The notes under the pieces: generated by a model | What the model was told of the DNA's origin: nothing | Seen by the model: the letters and a program-made list of their open reading frames with translations, nothing else | Databases searched by the model: none | Assembly: GCA_038277395.1 (NCBI GenBank) | Contig: CM076197.1 | Coordinates: 27,483,564-27,547,563 of the forward strand | Length of the DNA stretch: 64,000 nucleotides | Reading direction: 5' to 3' | DNA from: Dryocosmus kuriphilus | Taxonomy: Eukaryota; Arthropoda; Insecta; Hymenoptera; Cynipidae | Program-made: the position numbers and the translations under genes | In this document: positions 11,061 to 23,107 of the stretch, piece by piece | Layout: each line of letters opens with the position of its first letter | How positions within the stretch are numbered: position 1 is the stretch's first letter

Positions 11061-12445
11061 GTATCATTAATAAAAATTAAGAATTTAATTTTCCCGTCAA
11101 AATGTGCGAGATACGAAAAAAATGTTAAGAAGAAAAGTTGTTCATCTTAAAAAGATCCATAGATTAGCTTTGAACTATTTTTTGATAACACATAGTTCTT
11201 GTTTTAATCATGAAAAATTTTATTAAAAATAATGAATTTCATTTTTCAACCAAACTATGCACAACAATTTTTTCACATTTTGGACAAACTTTATTCGTGT
11301 GCGAAACGCGGAACAAGTGATGAGAATTTATTTGTTAAAGCCGAAGGAGCTTTAATAAAAAAAATCCCAAATTACCAAATTACACTGGTCAATGGTTTGA
11401 TCTTTAATTTTAAGAGGTTTATGCACAAAAATGTAGGTGGATGTAAATTGTGTAAATACCAAGCGCGTAGCCCAAGGTTAAAACGTATCGAGCGAGAAGC
11501 GCGAGTTAAATACATTATTAAGCGCAAAACGCAAGTTCCGACAGACGCGCGTCTCAGGCGCACTCATAGGGCAACACTATGTTGGAACATGGACTGCAGC
11601 GGCGCATCAAGCGTCAGTGTGAGCACACGTCTCCCATTAACTTCCATTGGAGACCTATACTTCACGTGAAGAGCGGCGTGCACAGCGTGCGGTAAAATGT
11701 GCCCGCGAAGCACGTGGATTTTATTAATGATCAAAAGAAAAAAACTGCGCATGAAAGAATGTGCCGTAATTTTTCGAACCAATAAGAAACTTTTTTTAAA
11801 TTTTTAAATCTGAAATCCAACAGAAGGTATTAACGGATCATTTTGACTTCGCCCTAATTCACAAGCTCTCAAATAAATTGTGTATTTATATTATTTTAAA
11901 AAGCGTATTGATTAGTTTTTTGGTTTTGATTTTTAAATGTCTTAATTATCTACATGAAAGTATCACTTACCATTATAGAAATGCAATTCGATCCAATATA
12001 CAATCCAATGATCCATAATAAAAAATGCAATGGGTACAATTATTGCAATAAAATTAACAAAGCTTACTTATCAAAAGTATATTTTTTTAACCAAAAAAGT
12101 CATCACTCAGTAATCAATCATGAAACCAAAATATTCCAAATCCGTAGAAACACAGTAATCCAGATGCCACTAATACATCTGTATGCACTGATTGATCTAG
12201 AGAGTAACTTTGGCTTAAAATTTTGAGAAAAGCCTCCTGATTATGAATATCCAGGGTACTCTTTCGAAAAGTTGGTCGTTAATAAGATATAGCGTTATAA
12301 ACAATTCAATCTGCACTGAAACTGACATATTTGCAGTTTTCAAATTTGTGTATAAACAAAAGTTTTAATTCAATTGTATTTTTCACTTTACAGAGCTGCC
12401 ACAGACTAATGGACATTTTGCGCCGTTTTTCCTCTTCATCTTTCT
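11061..12445. other. Intergenic; one unrecognised ORF at 11232-11669
   Basis: An open frame at 11232-11669 (+, 145 codons) has a central C-K-L-C and an Arg-rich tail. It is not recognised and may be chance or a transposon remnant. The rest is AT-rich. A dispersed repeat occupies about 12160-12290. Confidence 0.3.
12162..12292 (+). repeat. Dispersed repeat, copy A
   Basis: Contains 'gattatgaatatccagggta' and 'aaagttggtcgttaat'. The same words occur in inverted orientation at about 17525-17650. Both copies share roughly 120 bp. Translated, both give a similar peptide (L-x-x-N-F-G-L-K), so it may be a decayed coding repeat. Confidence 0.7.
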
Positions 12446-13230
12446 TTATTCGTTCTTCTTCACGCCTATATTTCTCAGCTCTATCGTAAGAGACACAGTG
12501 TGAGGTAAATTGTGATACTTCTTAAGCACATACTTGACTGTGATGATTGAATTCAACGTCCTTTCGCTCATAGACGCTCTGTCATCTGTTAGTGTACGAC
12601 TGGAAACTGAAAATACTTTCTCGACATCGACGTTTCCATGAGACAGAGTAAGGAAGGCTTTCAAAACTTTACTCACAGTCGGGTATTTTTGATATCCACT
12701 AGAATTTTTTAAATCAAATATTCGAGCCCAATATTCGTCGATTCTCTCACCTTTAAACTTCAAGATTTTCTCTCCTTGCAGAAAGTTCCACTCTTCCTTG
12801 AGCACATCAGTTTCTATCGTCCAGGGCAGAGCTTTTGCGGCTATCACAGTGTGAATGGAGTTGGAAGATTTGAGCCGCCTAGCAGGGTGAAGGTACTGTA
12901 AGTCTCGAAGAATTGTGGCTGATTTTAAGGATGACGTGACTAAAATGTACTTGCATACGGCGATGTGATGGGACTGGGCATCAGCAGCTACACACTTCAC
13001 AGTCGGTATTAAATCTGCCCTTATAATTTGATCAAGAAAGCTGTAGATTTGAGTCGTGCTTCGTGCTGCTTGCTGATCAGTGTAGTTACTGTTGTGCTTG
13101 TCTGTCGCAGCATGTTGAATGATAGCCTGAAATCCCTTACTAGTAACTACAATTCTGGACCCTATGCATACACTGCAGGAAGCTTCATGTTAGCTAAACT
13201 TGTTTGCCCAAATTTTTAACTTATAGCCTT
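12446..13230 (-). pseudogene. hAT transposase remnant: BED finger fused to dimerisation domain
   Basis: The minus strand starts near 13230 with I-W-A-N-K-F-S, a stop, then C-S-V-C...H-A-A-T-D-K-H, a BED-like C2H2 finger (about 13180-13090). The frame continues through Y-S-F-L-D-Q-I-I into 12446-13000, which carries L-P-W, E-E-W, the motif L-T-L-S-H-G-N-V-D-V-E-K-V-F-S and L-T-D-D-R-A-S-M-S-E-R-T-L-N. That is the hAT C-terminal dimerisation domain. The long RNase-H-like catalytic core expected between the finger and this domain is missing, so the copy is an internal-deletion derivative that keeps one frame for about 240 codons. It could bind DNA or dimerise if expressed, but cannot catalyse. 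Confidence 0.8.
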
Positions 13231-15446
13231 GTCCGTCATCTTTAATAGTTGCTAATCGTTTATGCCACGATCAACTAAAACAACTGAATATCAGAATTCG
13301 AGGTATATGTTGACAGCAAGCGCCGTATTGCGTCGATTGTCCTGCAGTCGGTAACAGCTCACACGGTAACGGCTAAGTCGATAAAAAAGGTTGAAAACTT
13401 TTTAAAAAGGGTGTAAACTTTAAAAAAAGGGTGGTCGCTTTAAAAAAATGGGTATTAACTTTTAAAAAAGTGACCAGAGTGTAATGTAATCCTATTAGTC
13501 GTATGTTAGAAAATCCTTCATGAGCCAGATTGAGTCTACCACCAACATGAAATGCGGGGAATAGTGAAAAAACGGTCTCGACAAATTTAATGTTCGGTTA
13601 AATCAACGCGCTACTCTCCGATTTTAGGTCTATGATCTTACATTGGGTTAGTTTCATACTCTAATTGTCGAATTTTGCATAATGAAGGCTATTTTCCCCG
13701 GGGTGTTTTTCTGTTTCTTCTTAATAACTTTGTAGCAATTTCAACGTACTCATCAAGTATGTAACTGAATTACTGAGAAATTTAGTTCATTCTGCCTTTA
13801 ATTTATCCCGTTCAATAACTCGAGGCAAATCACACAGACTGGATCGAGTCTTGGTAGGACGTTAAAACTAGACCTTACCACCCTCTCTTGGAATTTAATT
13901 TAACCCGTATTTCCAATTGTATAAGTAACGATGCTCTTCATAATACGCAGGTTTGGAAATTTAAAGTAATTCGCCTCTAAAAATTTTCTTGAGATACAAT
14001 TTTCCCGGGATCTCAGCTCGATGAAGGCTGACGACTCTATGAAGGACTGTCTTTTTCGACTTTGATTCATTTGAAAAATTAATTGAAATCTGATTTTAAA
14101 AAAAGCTTATTTACGGATCGTGGAGCCACCTGAGCGCAACCAGAGTTGAGCAATCGTAAATTATCCTGCTTTATAGACTAAGGTCAAAGTGATTCGACCA
14201 TTAATGCTATTTTAGATCCGAAGACTTCGCCAGCGCTAGCTTTCTCACTCTGCCTTTATTCACATGTAAAACCTTCGTTTTGTCTAAGCTTAAGTGCAGT
14301 GAACAGATCAGAACTTCATTTTGTTTACATAATCGCGAGATTTTACTGTTGAGGTCACGAACGGTAGGTTAGATATGACCAATTGTGGGTTTAACGAGCT
14401 AATTCAAATTTTGGCTTATGTGACAGTTGTTTTTCTATTTCAACGTTCTGGAAATTGGTCTAAGAAAAGCAGATGGAATAATTTCCAGATCTAAGTCCTG
14501 GTTGAAAATCCCATTGTGATCTCTAAGTGTCCAATTTCCTTATTAAAATTGAACTAATTTTATCATTAACCAATTCCACTATGTGGAGGTGGATACTTTG
14601 TTCCTCACCCCTATGAGTGTTGGTTCTTAATTTTCGGGTCTAAGCTCGGTTAAGAGAGAACCTTCGCTCTGGTGAGACATAAATCAACCTTTCTCATCCT
14701 GACATTGAGTGAGCCAGAATTCGAAATCTGGTAAAAAAGGCCAAAATTTTGAGCGAGTTTGAAAAACTGAAATGATAAAAACCTGGGTGCTCCTTACTCC
14801 TCCTGGATATTCGCGCTGGATCTCTAATTGTGGACCGATAGTAACTATTCGTCGAGTTGGCTGAGTGCGTTCCTCGCTAGTCGAGACTGATTTTTGGGAA
14901 CTGCCATTCTCGAGGTGCGTTGGTTTCGGAATGAATCCTGGATCGTTCCGTGTCAATCGACTGGTACCTAGATGCATTGGCCCCGTTTGCCTCCCTTCTC
15001 TCGGGTCTTGTTGCGCGCGCATTTATCGATTTTCCGTTGGCCTACTGACCTGTATCTCTCTGCATACGTAAACTTGAATTCTAAATCTTATCTCTGTTTA
15101 CCTTTCTTTTGCTTGTGGTATGAAGCTTCTCTTTCCCTCTGATAGGAAATTGTGGGCGATGACGTTTTGAACCGTCTGAAGAGTGACTAACTAATTAACT
15201 TTATAAAAAAAATTTTTTTGTTAAGAAATACCAAATGACAGCTGCGTATTGCCCTGTCTAAAAAAAAATTTTTTCAGAGGTCGTCCGCGGCAAGAAATTC
15301 TAAAAAGTCGGTTGACTTTTTGAGGCACTTTTCGCCTCCCCCCCTACCCATACACACAAAAAACTATTGGGCATCATTCTTGGGACCCTAATGAACCTTT
15401 TTATGCAAAAAAATATGATTTTTTGAAAATACAAAGGTGACATAAC
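13231..15446. other. No gene recognised
   Basis: Mixed AT-rich sequence. A short cluster of 'ttaaaaaagggtg'-like words occurs at 13385-13470. An open frame at 14684-15022 (-) has no recognisable motif. No inverted repeats or RNA genes were supported. Confidence 0.35.
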
Positions 15447-15998
15447 TAGTGTCCGACCGAAGGTCATTTTTTGGCCGAAGCCGAAGCCTATTGTTCGGCT
15501 CTTGTCATAATCTTCGGCCGAAGCCGAAGGTTAAACAATCAGATATCTTAGATAAAAATCTTCCTTAAGTATACATAACATGTAAGTTTAAAACTGTTTC
15601 TGAAATTGCACCATTACAAAAAAATATAAAAACTTTTTTTCATATTTATTTATTAGAATAATACTATGTAATATGTATAGTAAATAGTACTATGTACTAT
15701 GTTATGTTACACAACATAGTACCAAACCAGGTTTTGAGTAATGCAAGTCAAGAGCGGGGAGAGACCGACATGCAGCGCCATTGAACGGTGACGATCTCCC
15801 AATACAGTGAACATCCCCTGGTCTCACGCTAACTGCACATTCGTATTAGTTCGTTCATTTTCGACGTTTGAATAGAAAACTTCGGCTTCGGTCAAACCTT
15901 TAGCTGATTTTGGCCGAAGAAGAATTTGTGGCCGAAGGTGGTGCCTATTTTGGCCGAAGGTAGCCGAAGCCGAAGCCGAAAGCTTCGGTCGGACACTA
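15447..15998. mobile_element. hAT-type MITE with CTTCGGCC-rich ends
   Basis: Terminal inverted repeat 'tagtgtccgaccgaag' at 15447-15462, with its complement ending at 15998. The flanking 8-mers 'gacataac' (15439-15446) and 'gatataac' (15999-16006) match at 7 of 8 positions, the TSD length of hAT elements. Both ends carry many copies of 'ggccgaagccgaag' words. The interior (552 bp in total) has no transposase. A parent hAT is inferred from TSD length and the TAG-type terminus. Confidence 0.85.
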
Positions 15999-16160
15999 GA
16001 TATAACCCCTTAAGTGACTGAGTGGCAACCCTGTCTGTGTGGAGCACATGTCTTCAAAAACAACATTTATTTTGTCAACATTTTTCGGAGCAATAGATGC
16101 TGCATTACTCATTTTCAAATATGTCACTTTTAGTGCAGACTGAATTTTTTTACAACGCTA

Positions 16161-17390
16161 TGAGGGTCATTTGAAAATTTCCAGCCTTTTTATATTATAC
16201 ATATTTCAAGACAAAACAAAATTTATTCCTCGAGGTAGTCTCCCTGCAACTCAATATATTTTATGCAACGTTTTCTCCCAACCTTTCAAATCGTTAGAGA
16301 AAAATTCTTTGTCCAAACCCAAAAAATACTGGTTCACATCGTCTTCCACTTCGGAATTTTACCCGTATTTTTTCCCCCAAGAAATTTTTTCAAATTGTGA
16401 AGTAGAAAAAAGTCCCTGGAAGCGAGATCTGTCGAATAGGGAGGGCGCGGAACCAATTCGAACTTCAATTCGTTTAATTTTGACATCGCGAACATGCACA
16501 TGTGAACCCGAGCATTATCCTGGTGAAACATGACATTTTTTCTGGCCAAATACAGGTGTTTTTTCTTGATTTCGACCTTTAATTTGTCCAAAAATGCAGC
16601 GTAGTACTGTCTGTTGATCGTTTCACCTTTTGCAAGGTAATCGACGAAAAGTATACCACGGCTGTCCACAAAAACTGTCGCCATCAGTTTTCCCGCAGAG
16701 AGAACGACCTTTGCCTTCTTCGGAGCTGGTTCTCTCACCGCAATCCACTGCTTTGACTGTTGTTTTGTTTAAGAGTGTATCCAGCTTTCATCAACGTTTA
16801 TCGTGCGCCGCAAAAATTCCGCCGGATTTTTCTGCTACAGGTTAAGACACTCGCGCGACATGTCCGCCCGCACCCGCTTTTGGCCGATTATCAGCAAACG
16901 CGACACCCAGCACGCGGATAATTATCTCATGTACAAATATTCATGTAAAATCTTATGCACCCATTCACGCGATATCACACAAGCCTCAGCAATGTCCTTA
17001 ACAGTCGATTGACAAATTGACGATCTTACATCACAATTCGATGCACTAAATCGACCATTTCGTTAGCTGTAGAAGCTTTCGGGCACTCGGAACGTTCCTC
17101 GTCGAAAATGCTTGTACGACCATGATTGTACTCGATCACCCAATGCTTGGCGGTCGTAAACGAAGGGGGGAGGCTTCATCGTATGCGGAATCTAACTCAT
17201 ATTTTATTTCCTGGATCTTTTTGCCTTTCAAACGAAGGAACTTTATCACAGCGTGATACTCAGTTTTCTCCATTGTTGACACAAAACGTCAGCCGACAAC
17301 TTTGGGAGAGTGCTATAAGCAATGTAAGAATAAGAATAACTTGAAATTTCTATGGAATACATATATCAAGGCCTTATCAAATGACTCTCG
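16161..17390 (-). mobile_element. mariner element (DD34D), degenerate
   Basis: Bounded by TA at 16159-16160 and 17391-17392, with inverted ends 'tgagggtcatttgaaaa' on the left and, on the right in reverse, 'cgagagtcatttgataa'. Length is 1230 bp, typical for mariner. Confidence 0.88.
16334..17273 (-). pseudogene. mariner transposase pseudogene
   Basis: ATG at 17271-17273 opens M-E-K-T-E-Y-H-A-V-I-K-F, the N-terminal helix-turn-helix. The frame is lost within about 60 codons, and the middle (16740-17200) is recoverable only across several shifts. 16334-16738 is open and carries the catalytic residues: Asp in V-F-V-D-S-R-G, Asp in H-Q-D-N-A, and Asp in S-T-D-L-A-S-R-D, with 34 residues between the last two (DD34D). 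The usual W of V-F-W-D is Val, and A-P-S/C-D is A-S-R-D. Cut-and-paste transposase by family; inactive because of frameshifts. Confidence 0.87.
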
Positions 17391-17524
17391 TATGTCTTGA
17401 AAACGGTTAATTGTACATAAAAAAAGTGTATAGGGGAAAAAGGTTTGTCTTGGTTCAAGCTTTTCGAAACACATTTTACAGAATTTTTATTTTCATAAAT
17501 ACTGTATTTGCGTAAAACAACTTG

Positions 17525-17655
17525 TTTAAACAATTAACGACCAACTTTTTCAAAAAATACCCTGGATATTCATAATCACGGGAATTTTCTCGACATTTTA
17601 AGCCAAAATTACCCTCTAGACCTCTTAGTGCATAAATAAGTACTATAGTGGCATT
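17525..17655 (-). repeat. Dispersed repeat, copy B (inverted)
   Basis: Reverse complement shares 'gattatgaatatccagggta' and 'aaagttggtcgttaat' with 12162-12292. It lies about 130 bp outside the mariner right end. The repeat family is unknown. Confidence 0.7.
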
Positions 17656-17748
17656 ACATATGCACACTACGCGCGCGCAATACTAACACTCCTTTATCTA
17701 CTTCAAAATGTAATATAAAAATCGATAGAGAGTAGATAGAGATATTCT

Positions 17749-18168
17749 TCCTATTAGCATCCAATAGTGCCTCAATTTTGCACCGATATTTTCTGTAACG
17801 CCGTAAATAGTGATGCAGCATTGACGCAACATATCGATGGCCATTTTTGGCAACATTCAGTTATTGTTTTTAACAACAAATATCTATAATGGTACATGTT
17901 ACGGGAGGTAGGTGAAAATAGTTTTGATTTCACAATATGAATTTATATATAATATATATATACTACGGGTACTCAAAACCCAAAAATAATATCTATTTCT
18001 AACTACTCCTTACGGTTTACGAGATATTTGTTGTTAAAAATAATAATAATTTTAGCAGCCGTGTTGACAAAAACGGCTATCGATATGTTGCGTTAATGTT
18101 GCCTCAATATGGCCGGCGTTGCAGGAAATTTCGGTGAAACATTGAGGCAATATTGGGTGCTAATAGGG
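17749..18168. mobile_element. MITE with about 55-bp terminal inverted repeats
   Basis: Left end 'cctattagcatccaatagtg' pairs with the complement of the right end near 18168 ('ccctattagcacccaatatt' on the other strand). The match extends over about 55 bases through 'tgcctcaat' and 'caacgcc'. Inner segments also pair ('aacatatcgat' near 17830 with 'atcgatatgtt' near 18080; 'aacaacaaatat' near 17873 with 'atatttgttgtt' near 18020). No coding region. TSD not resolved. Confidence 0.8.
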
Positions 18169-18605
18169 TAATGGCACCCTAACCAAATAGGAATAATTTA
18201 ATTTAATCAGGCAATGTCATACTTGCCCGATCTTTGCCTTGCCGAGATTTTTTTTTGTAACAACAATTAAAAATTAATTTCATAGTATTTAATTGCAATT
18301 GATTTAGACACAAAAAAGGTATCAGTTGAAAGTTTGGAAAATTGAATAAAGGGCACTAAGGATTAAATGATATGGAAAGTCATTTTTTATAATCAAGTGC
18401 AATTTCTTTATCCTTATGTACAGAAAAAATCCAAGCTATACCCTCCTCCATTTCGGCGAATGCTTCTATTAAAAATCTGGCTGCAGACGGTAGGGAATTT
18501 TAGAAATTGTAAGACAGCACAGGATAGAATATATCCAGCATTCTTGGAGGTTTACTATGAAAGTTGGGCTAATTTAGGGGTTTGGGAAGGGATATGACCA
18601 ACAGA

Positions 18606-18722
18606 ATTTAATGTTTGTCAATCTCCTGGAAAAGGGGATATTTAGATACCTAAAAACTCGAAGGAGTTAAAAGGAGTTGCAATTCTAATCTAATACATCC
18701 CTATCATTTTCCCCTCTTGGGA
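18606..18722 (+). repeat. Dispersed 110-bp repeat, copy 1
   Basis: Shares 'gtcaatctcctg', 'gatatttagata..taaaaac', 'ggagtt' and 'tcccctc.tgggac' blocks with 19694-19805 and 23769-23870. Confidence 0.65.
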
Positions 18723-19693
18723 CAATTATTCAATTACAGTATAATATCCTTCCATTATATAAAAAAGTCTTTAGGCGGTGACTGCGAATATCATATAAGG
18801 AAGAATGAAGAATAAAACTTGACCATCAGCCTGGTGGCAAAGGTCGCGCGCGTCACATCTATATATATATATATATATATTGTGTGTTGCTGCTTTATCA
18901 TGTTCATTGCGTCATGCATCCGAGGCAAAAACTTTCGGAAGAAGAAAGGAGGAATCGATTAATTTAGCGGATGAGGAAGGCCACAATGAAACGAAAGGAG
19001 TTAGGAAGAAGAAAAGTTCAAAATTTAACAGCGGAACAGCTTCAGAAAAAACGTGCATCGGGAAGAAAATTTTACAATTGAAAAATATGAAAATGAAAAG
19101 ACAAGAAAAAAAGATTCTTATAGAAGATCGAAACCAAAAAAGTAATTAAAATAAAATAATTACAATTTGAAAATTAAAATAACAAAATTTCATAAAACAC
19201 ACTATTTAATATAGAATACTGATAGGAATACACCCAAGGGGGATTGCGAGCGAAGCGAGTCACCTCGTCCGGTTTTTTTGGGTACAAACAAAAAGCAATT
19301 TTTGGCAGCCTGTGCAATTCTTCGCCTTCTTTGTTCGTTTTTCATTTTAAAGCTAGAAATATTAATGTGCCATATCTCGGTTTAAAACCATCGGTTTTCG
19401 ATGATACAAAATGGAAATGAAAGGTAAAAAGGAGTAATAGACGATGGCGTAAGCAATTTTAAGAAAAAAAATTCGCTGCTCGTTTATATTATTTCAAATA
19501 TGTCTGATAATGTCTATTTTTACACTTTTTGGTCTGGATATCTCGAAATCCTGATATATAGCAAAAATTTAAACAACGGATTCGTTTTCAGGACAGCAAA
19601 ATCCTTCCGGGGTTAACTAGTCCGATCTTTGGATACAAAAAAAAAGTAAATTTTTGTCAGCCTGTGTAATCATATACGGATATACCTCTCTTT

Positions 19694-19805
19694 CGTCTTT
19701 CGTTCTCCTATTAGAGAGGGAATTTAGATATGTAAAAACCCTAAGGTGTTAAACGGAGTTAAAAATCCAACCTAGGCTACCCCTATTCTTTTCCCCTCCT
19801 GGGTC
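19694..19805 (+). repeat. Dispersed 110-bp repeat, copy 2
   Basis: Carries 'tctcctattagagaggg', 'tgttaaacggagttaaaaat' and 'ttcccctcctgggtc'. It lies 60 bp outside the left end of the DD41D element; copy 3 lies about 545 bp outside its right end. Confidence 0.65.
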
Positions 19806-19866
19806 TATTATATAATAACAATATTTTTTTATAATAATAATAAATTAGTGCGGGGATGTTACTATA

Positions 19867-20735
19867 CAGGGTGCTTTTTTTAACTTAAGACATAGAAATA
19901 TCTCAAAAAATATGCATCCTATGAAAAAATATCTGTAATAAGAACTTTTTATTTTCGAGGGGGAAAAACGATTTTAAAAAAATTAACCCCACCCCACCCC
20001 CCCCCCCCAGGAGGCAGGGATGGGGAAACTTTGTAATTTCAAATGGCAACCCCAATTTTTTATCACAGATTAAGATTCTCCTTTATGAAATACATAAGTT
20101 TTATTCGAAAAATTTTTTCGATTCGCGATAGATGGCGCTGAAATTGCGAAAAATGAAATTGTTTTTTTTAACTTGAGACATCGAAATATCTCAAAAAATA
20201 CGCATCCTATGAAAATAATATCTGTAATAAGAACTTTTTATTTTCGAGGGGGAAAAAAGATTTTTAACAATTTACCCCCCCCCACCCAGAAGGCAGGGGT
20301 GGGGGTAACTTTGTAATTTCAAATGGCAACCCCAATTTTTTGTCGCCGATTCAGATTCTCCTTTATGAAATACGTAAGTTTTATTCGGAAAATTTTTTTC
20401 GATTCGCGATAGATGGCGCTGAAATTGCGAAAAATGAAATTGTTTTCTTTAACTTGAGACATCGAAATATCTCAAAAAATACGCATCCTATGAAAAAAAT
20501 ATCTGTAATAAGAACTTTTTATTTTCGAGGGAGAAAAACGATTGTAAAAAAATTTACCCCCCCCCCCCCCCCCAGGAGGCAGGGGCGGGGGAACCCTTGT
20601 AATTTCAAACGGCAACCCCAATTTTTTATCACAGATTCAGATTCTCCTTTATGAAATACGTAAGTTTTATTCGAAAATTTTTTTTCGATTCGCGATAGAT
20701 GGCGCTGCAATTGCGAAAAATGAAATTGTTGACAC
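19867..20735 (+). repeat. Triplicated terminal block of the DD41D element
   Basis: Three tandem copies of about 280-300 bp. Each runs from 'aacttgagacat' through 'ttattttcgaggg', a C run, 'ggcaaccccaatttttt' and 'cgcgatagatggcgctg'. Only the outermost copy begins with the true terminus 'cagggtg'. Confidence 0.9.
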
Positions 20736-20805
20736 TACCTTTAGCTCGACCCAGGAATAACGACGCGGACTTAGTAGTTGCCTATTCCCTTTGGGGTGTT
20801 CAATT

Positions 20806-21305
20806 GCGGTGAGTACCCTCGCCTCTCACCATCGGGGTGCTTGATTTCGGTGAGTCCCCTCGCCTCTCACCATCGGGGTGCTTGATTTCGGTGAGTCCCC
20901 TCGCCTCTCACCATCGGGGGGGTGCTTGATTTCGGTGAGTTACCTCGCCTCTCACCATCGGGGTGCTTGATTTCGGTGAGTCCCCTCGGCTCTCACCATC
21001 GGGGTGCTTGATTTCGGTGAGTTCCCGCGCCTCTCACCATTGGGGTGCTTGATTTCGGTGAGTCCCCTCGCCTCTCACCATCGGGGTGCTTGATTTCGGT
21101 GAGTTCCCTCGCCTCTCACCATCGGGGTGCTTGATTTCGGTGAGTCCCCTCGCCTCTCACCATCGGGATGCTTGATTTCGGTGATTCCCCTCGGCTCTCA
21201 CCATCGAGGTGCTTGATTCCGGTGAGTCCCCTCGCCTCTCACCATCGGGGTGCTTGATTTCGGTGAGTCCCCTCGCCTCTCACCATCGGGGTGCTTGATT
21301 TCGAT
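20806..21305 (+). repeat. 41-bp minisatellite, left arm
   Basis: About 12-13 units of 'gcttgatttcggtgagtccc' followed by 'ctcgcctctcaccatcgggg'. Units are nearly identical and have no unique spacers, so it is a tandem repeat and not a CRISPR array. The right arm has only 3-4 inverted units at 22730-22858. Confidence 0.95.
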
Positions 21306-21313
21306 TAATTATT

Positions 21314-22376
21314 TTACAATAAGTGCTCAAAATGTTGTCCTCGCACTTCGATGCACTTGTTAATCCGAGCTTCGAAAGATTCCACATAACTGCGAAGTGT
21401 GTCTGGTGTTATTTGTGCACAAGCAGACCTGATTCGCTCGATCATGTTATCACGAGTTGTGGGCACTTCTTGATACACGCGATTCTTTAGATAGCCCCAC
21501 AAATAGAAATCCGGCGCCGTGAGATCTAGCGATCTGGCAGGCCAATTTACTGGACCCCCTCTACCGATCCATCTATCATTGAATTCGCGATTGAGTACTT
21601 CCCTCGCGATTGCCGAATAATGTGCTGCACAACCGTCATGTTGAAACCACATGTTGTGTCGCACCTCCAAGCTTAGGTCTTCAAGCAATATTGGAAGTTC
21701 ATTTTTTAAAAAGTTACGATATTTTTCATCGTTCAAATTTCCATCAGTAAAATACGGACCGATAAGTTGATCTCCAATTATATTCCACACCAAACATTCA
21801 CGGACCATGGACGCTGATGCTCAACTTCACGCAACCAATGTGGATTTTGTACACTCCAATAATGCATGTTGTGCCGATTAACGTTACCATGGTTTTGAAA
21901 GGCGACTCGTCTGAGAAGAGTACTAGAAAAAAAAAATTCGGGTTTCCTTGTATCTGCTGAACCGCCCATTGACAAAATGTCACTCGGTTCTGAAAATCAT
22001 TGCCATGAAGTTCTTGATGCAGTGAAATATGATACGGATGATAATTATTACGTTTTAATACCTTCCAAACACTGGATAGAGACATTCGTGAATCGCGGCA
22101 TAGTTGTCGAATACTAACATGACGGTCATGAGTGACTGCAGCTAAAATTGCGATTTCATTATCAACTCTAGTAACTGTTACTCGACGCTTCCTTTTTTTC
22201 GGTTGTACACTTCCGTCAGTGATGAAGTTTTGGACAACCCGGTAAAAAGAAGCACGTGAAGGAACACTTTCTGGAAATCGTTGAGCATAAAGCATGAGAG
22301 CATCATTGATATTCCTGCCGCTTTCTCCATAAATGAGAATCATTTCAATCTTCTGTTGTTGAGATAGAATTTCCAT
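21314..22376 (-). pseudogene. DD41D transposase pseudogene
   Basis: ATG at 22374-22376 opens M-E-I-L-S-Q-Q-Q-K-I-E-M, then an N-terminal helix-turn-helix block (about residues 5-60), a basic linker K-K-R-K-R-R and a second HTH block. The first Asp is in F-S-D-E-S near 21910, the second in W-F-Q-H-D-G near 21645, and the last in L-T-A-P-D-F near 21520. Exactly 41 residues separate the last two, the DD41D signature known from rosa/VISITOR-like elements. The protein ends F-E-H-L-L at 21317. Two frameshifts break it: one near 21895 (just after the first catalytic Asp) and one near 21785. Otherwise the frames are clean, so inactivation may be recent. Confidence 0.88.
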
Positions 22377-22433
22377 TGTAAAGGTAATGAAGTAAGGTAA
22401 TGAGGGAATACAGCGACACCCAAACCAACTCAA

Positions 22434-22729
22434 ACGAACGTGACCAACAGCAATAACCCAAACGAAAGCAACTAATTACGACCAACTAAAATGAACGCAA
22501 CCAACACACCCAAATCAAATTAACACAATCAACCCTCCTAATGAATAAACGTAAATCAAGGACAGACGCGGTTATCGTTCGGCTGGAATGATGTCGAGGA
22601 TTTTAGACAGTGGACACTCGATGATATGCAATGTCTACATCTAAAATCGACTGCCGACAACCAACTGCATTCGGGGAAGGTTTTCTACAGTTTTATCACT
22701 TTTACTGTCCCGTTGCCAAAAGTTCAAGC
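22434..22729. other. 5' leader of the DD41D element
   Basis: Region between the transposase start and the right-arm minisatellite. It has repeated 'accaac' words and no other visible feature. It would be the promoter/5' UTR of the transposase on the minus strand. Confidence 0.4.
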
Positions 22730-22858
22730 ACCCCGATGGTGAGAGGCGAGGGGACTCACCGAAATCAAGCACTCCGATGGTGGGAGTCGAGGGGACTTAC
22801 TGAAATCAAGCACCACGATGGTAAGAGGCAAGGGGACTCACCGAAATTAAGCACCCCG
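22730..22858 (-). repeat. 41-bp minisatellite, right arm
   Basis: Three full units and one partial unit, inverted relative to the left array ('caccccgatggtgagaggcg' type), with more substitutions per unit than the left array. Confidence 0.9.
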
Positions 22859-23074
22859 AAGGGAAAAGGCAACTACTAAGTCCGCGTCGTTATTCCTGGG
22901 TAGAGCTAAAAGTAGTGTCAACAATTTCATTTTTCGCAATTTCAGCGCCATCTATCGCGAATCGAAAAAAATTTTTCGAATAAAACTTACGTATTTCATA
23001 AAGGAGAATCTGAATCTGTAATAAAAAATTGGGGTTGCCATTTGAAATTACAAAGTTACCTCCACCCCTGCCTC

Positions 23075-23107
<33 letters not shown>

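Larger units (their letters stand above)
18169..19864. other. Repeat-rich non-coding stretch
   Basis: Contains copies of a short dispersed repeat (18606-18722 and 19694-19805), an (AT)n microsatellite at 18861-18880, and two related segments with 'cagcctgtg' at about 19250-19340 and 19610-19680. A Lys-rich open frame at 18880-19149 is compositional and not recognised. Confidence 0.5.

Noticed and set aside
18880..19149. Lys-rich 89-codon ORF
   Set aside because: Composition-driven; no homology recognised and it lies among decayed repeats.
20806..21305. CRISPR-like array of evenly spaced repeats
   Set aside because: Units are contiguous and near-identical without unique spacers, lie in a transposon arm, and the genome is eukaryotic.
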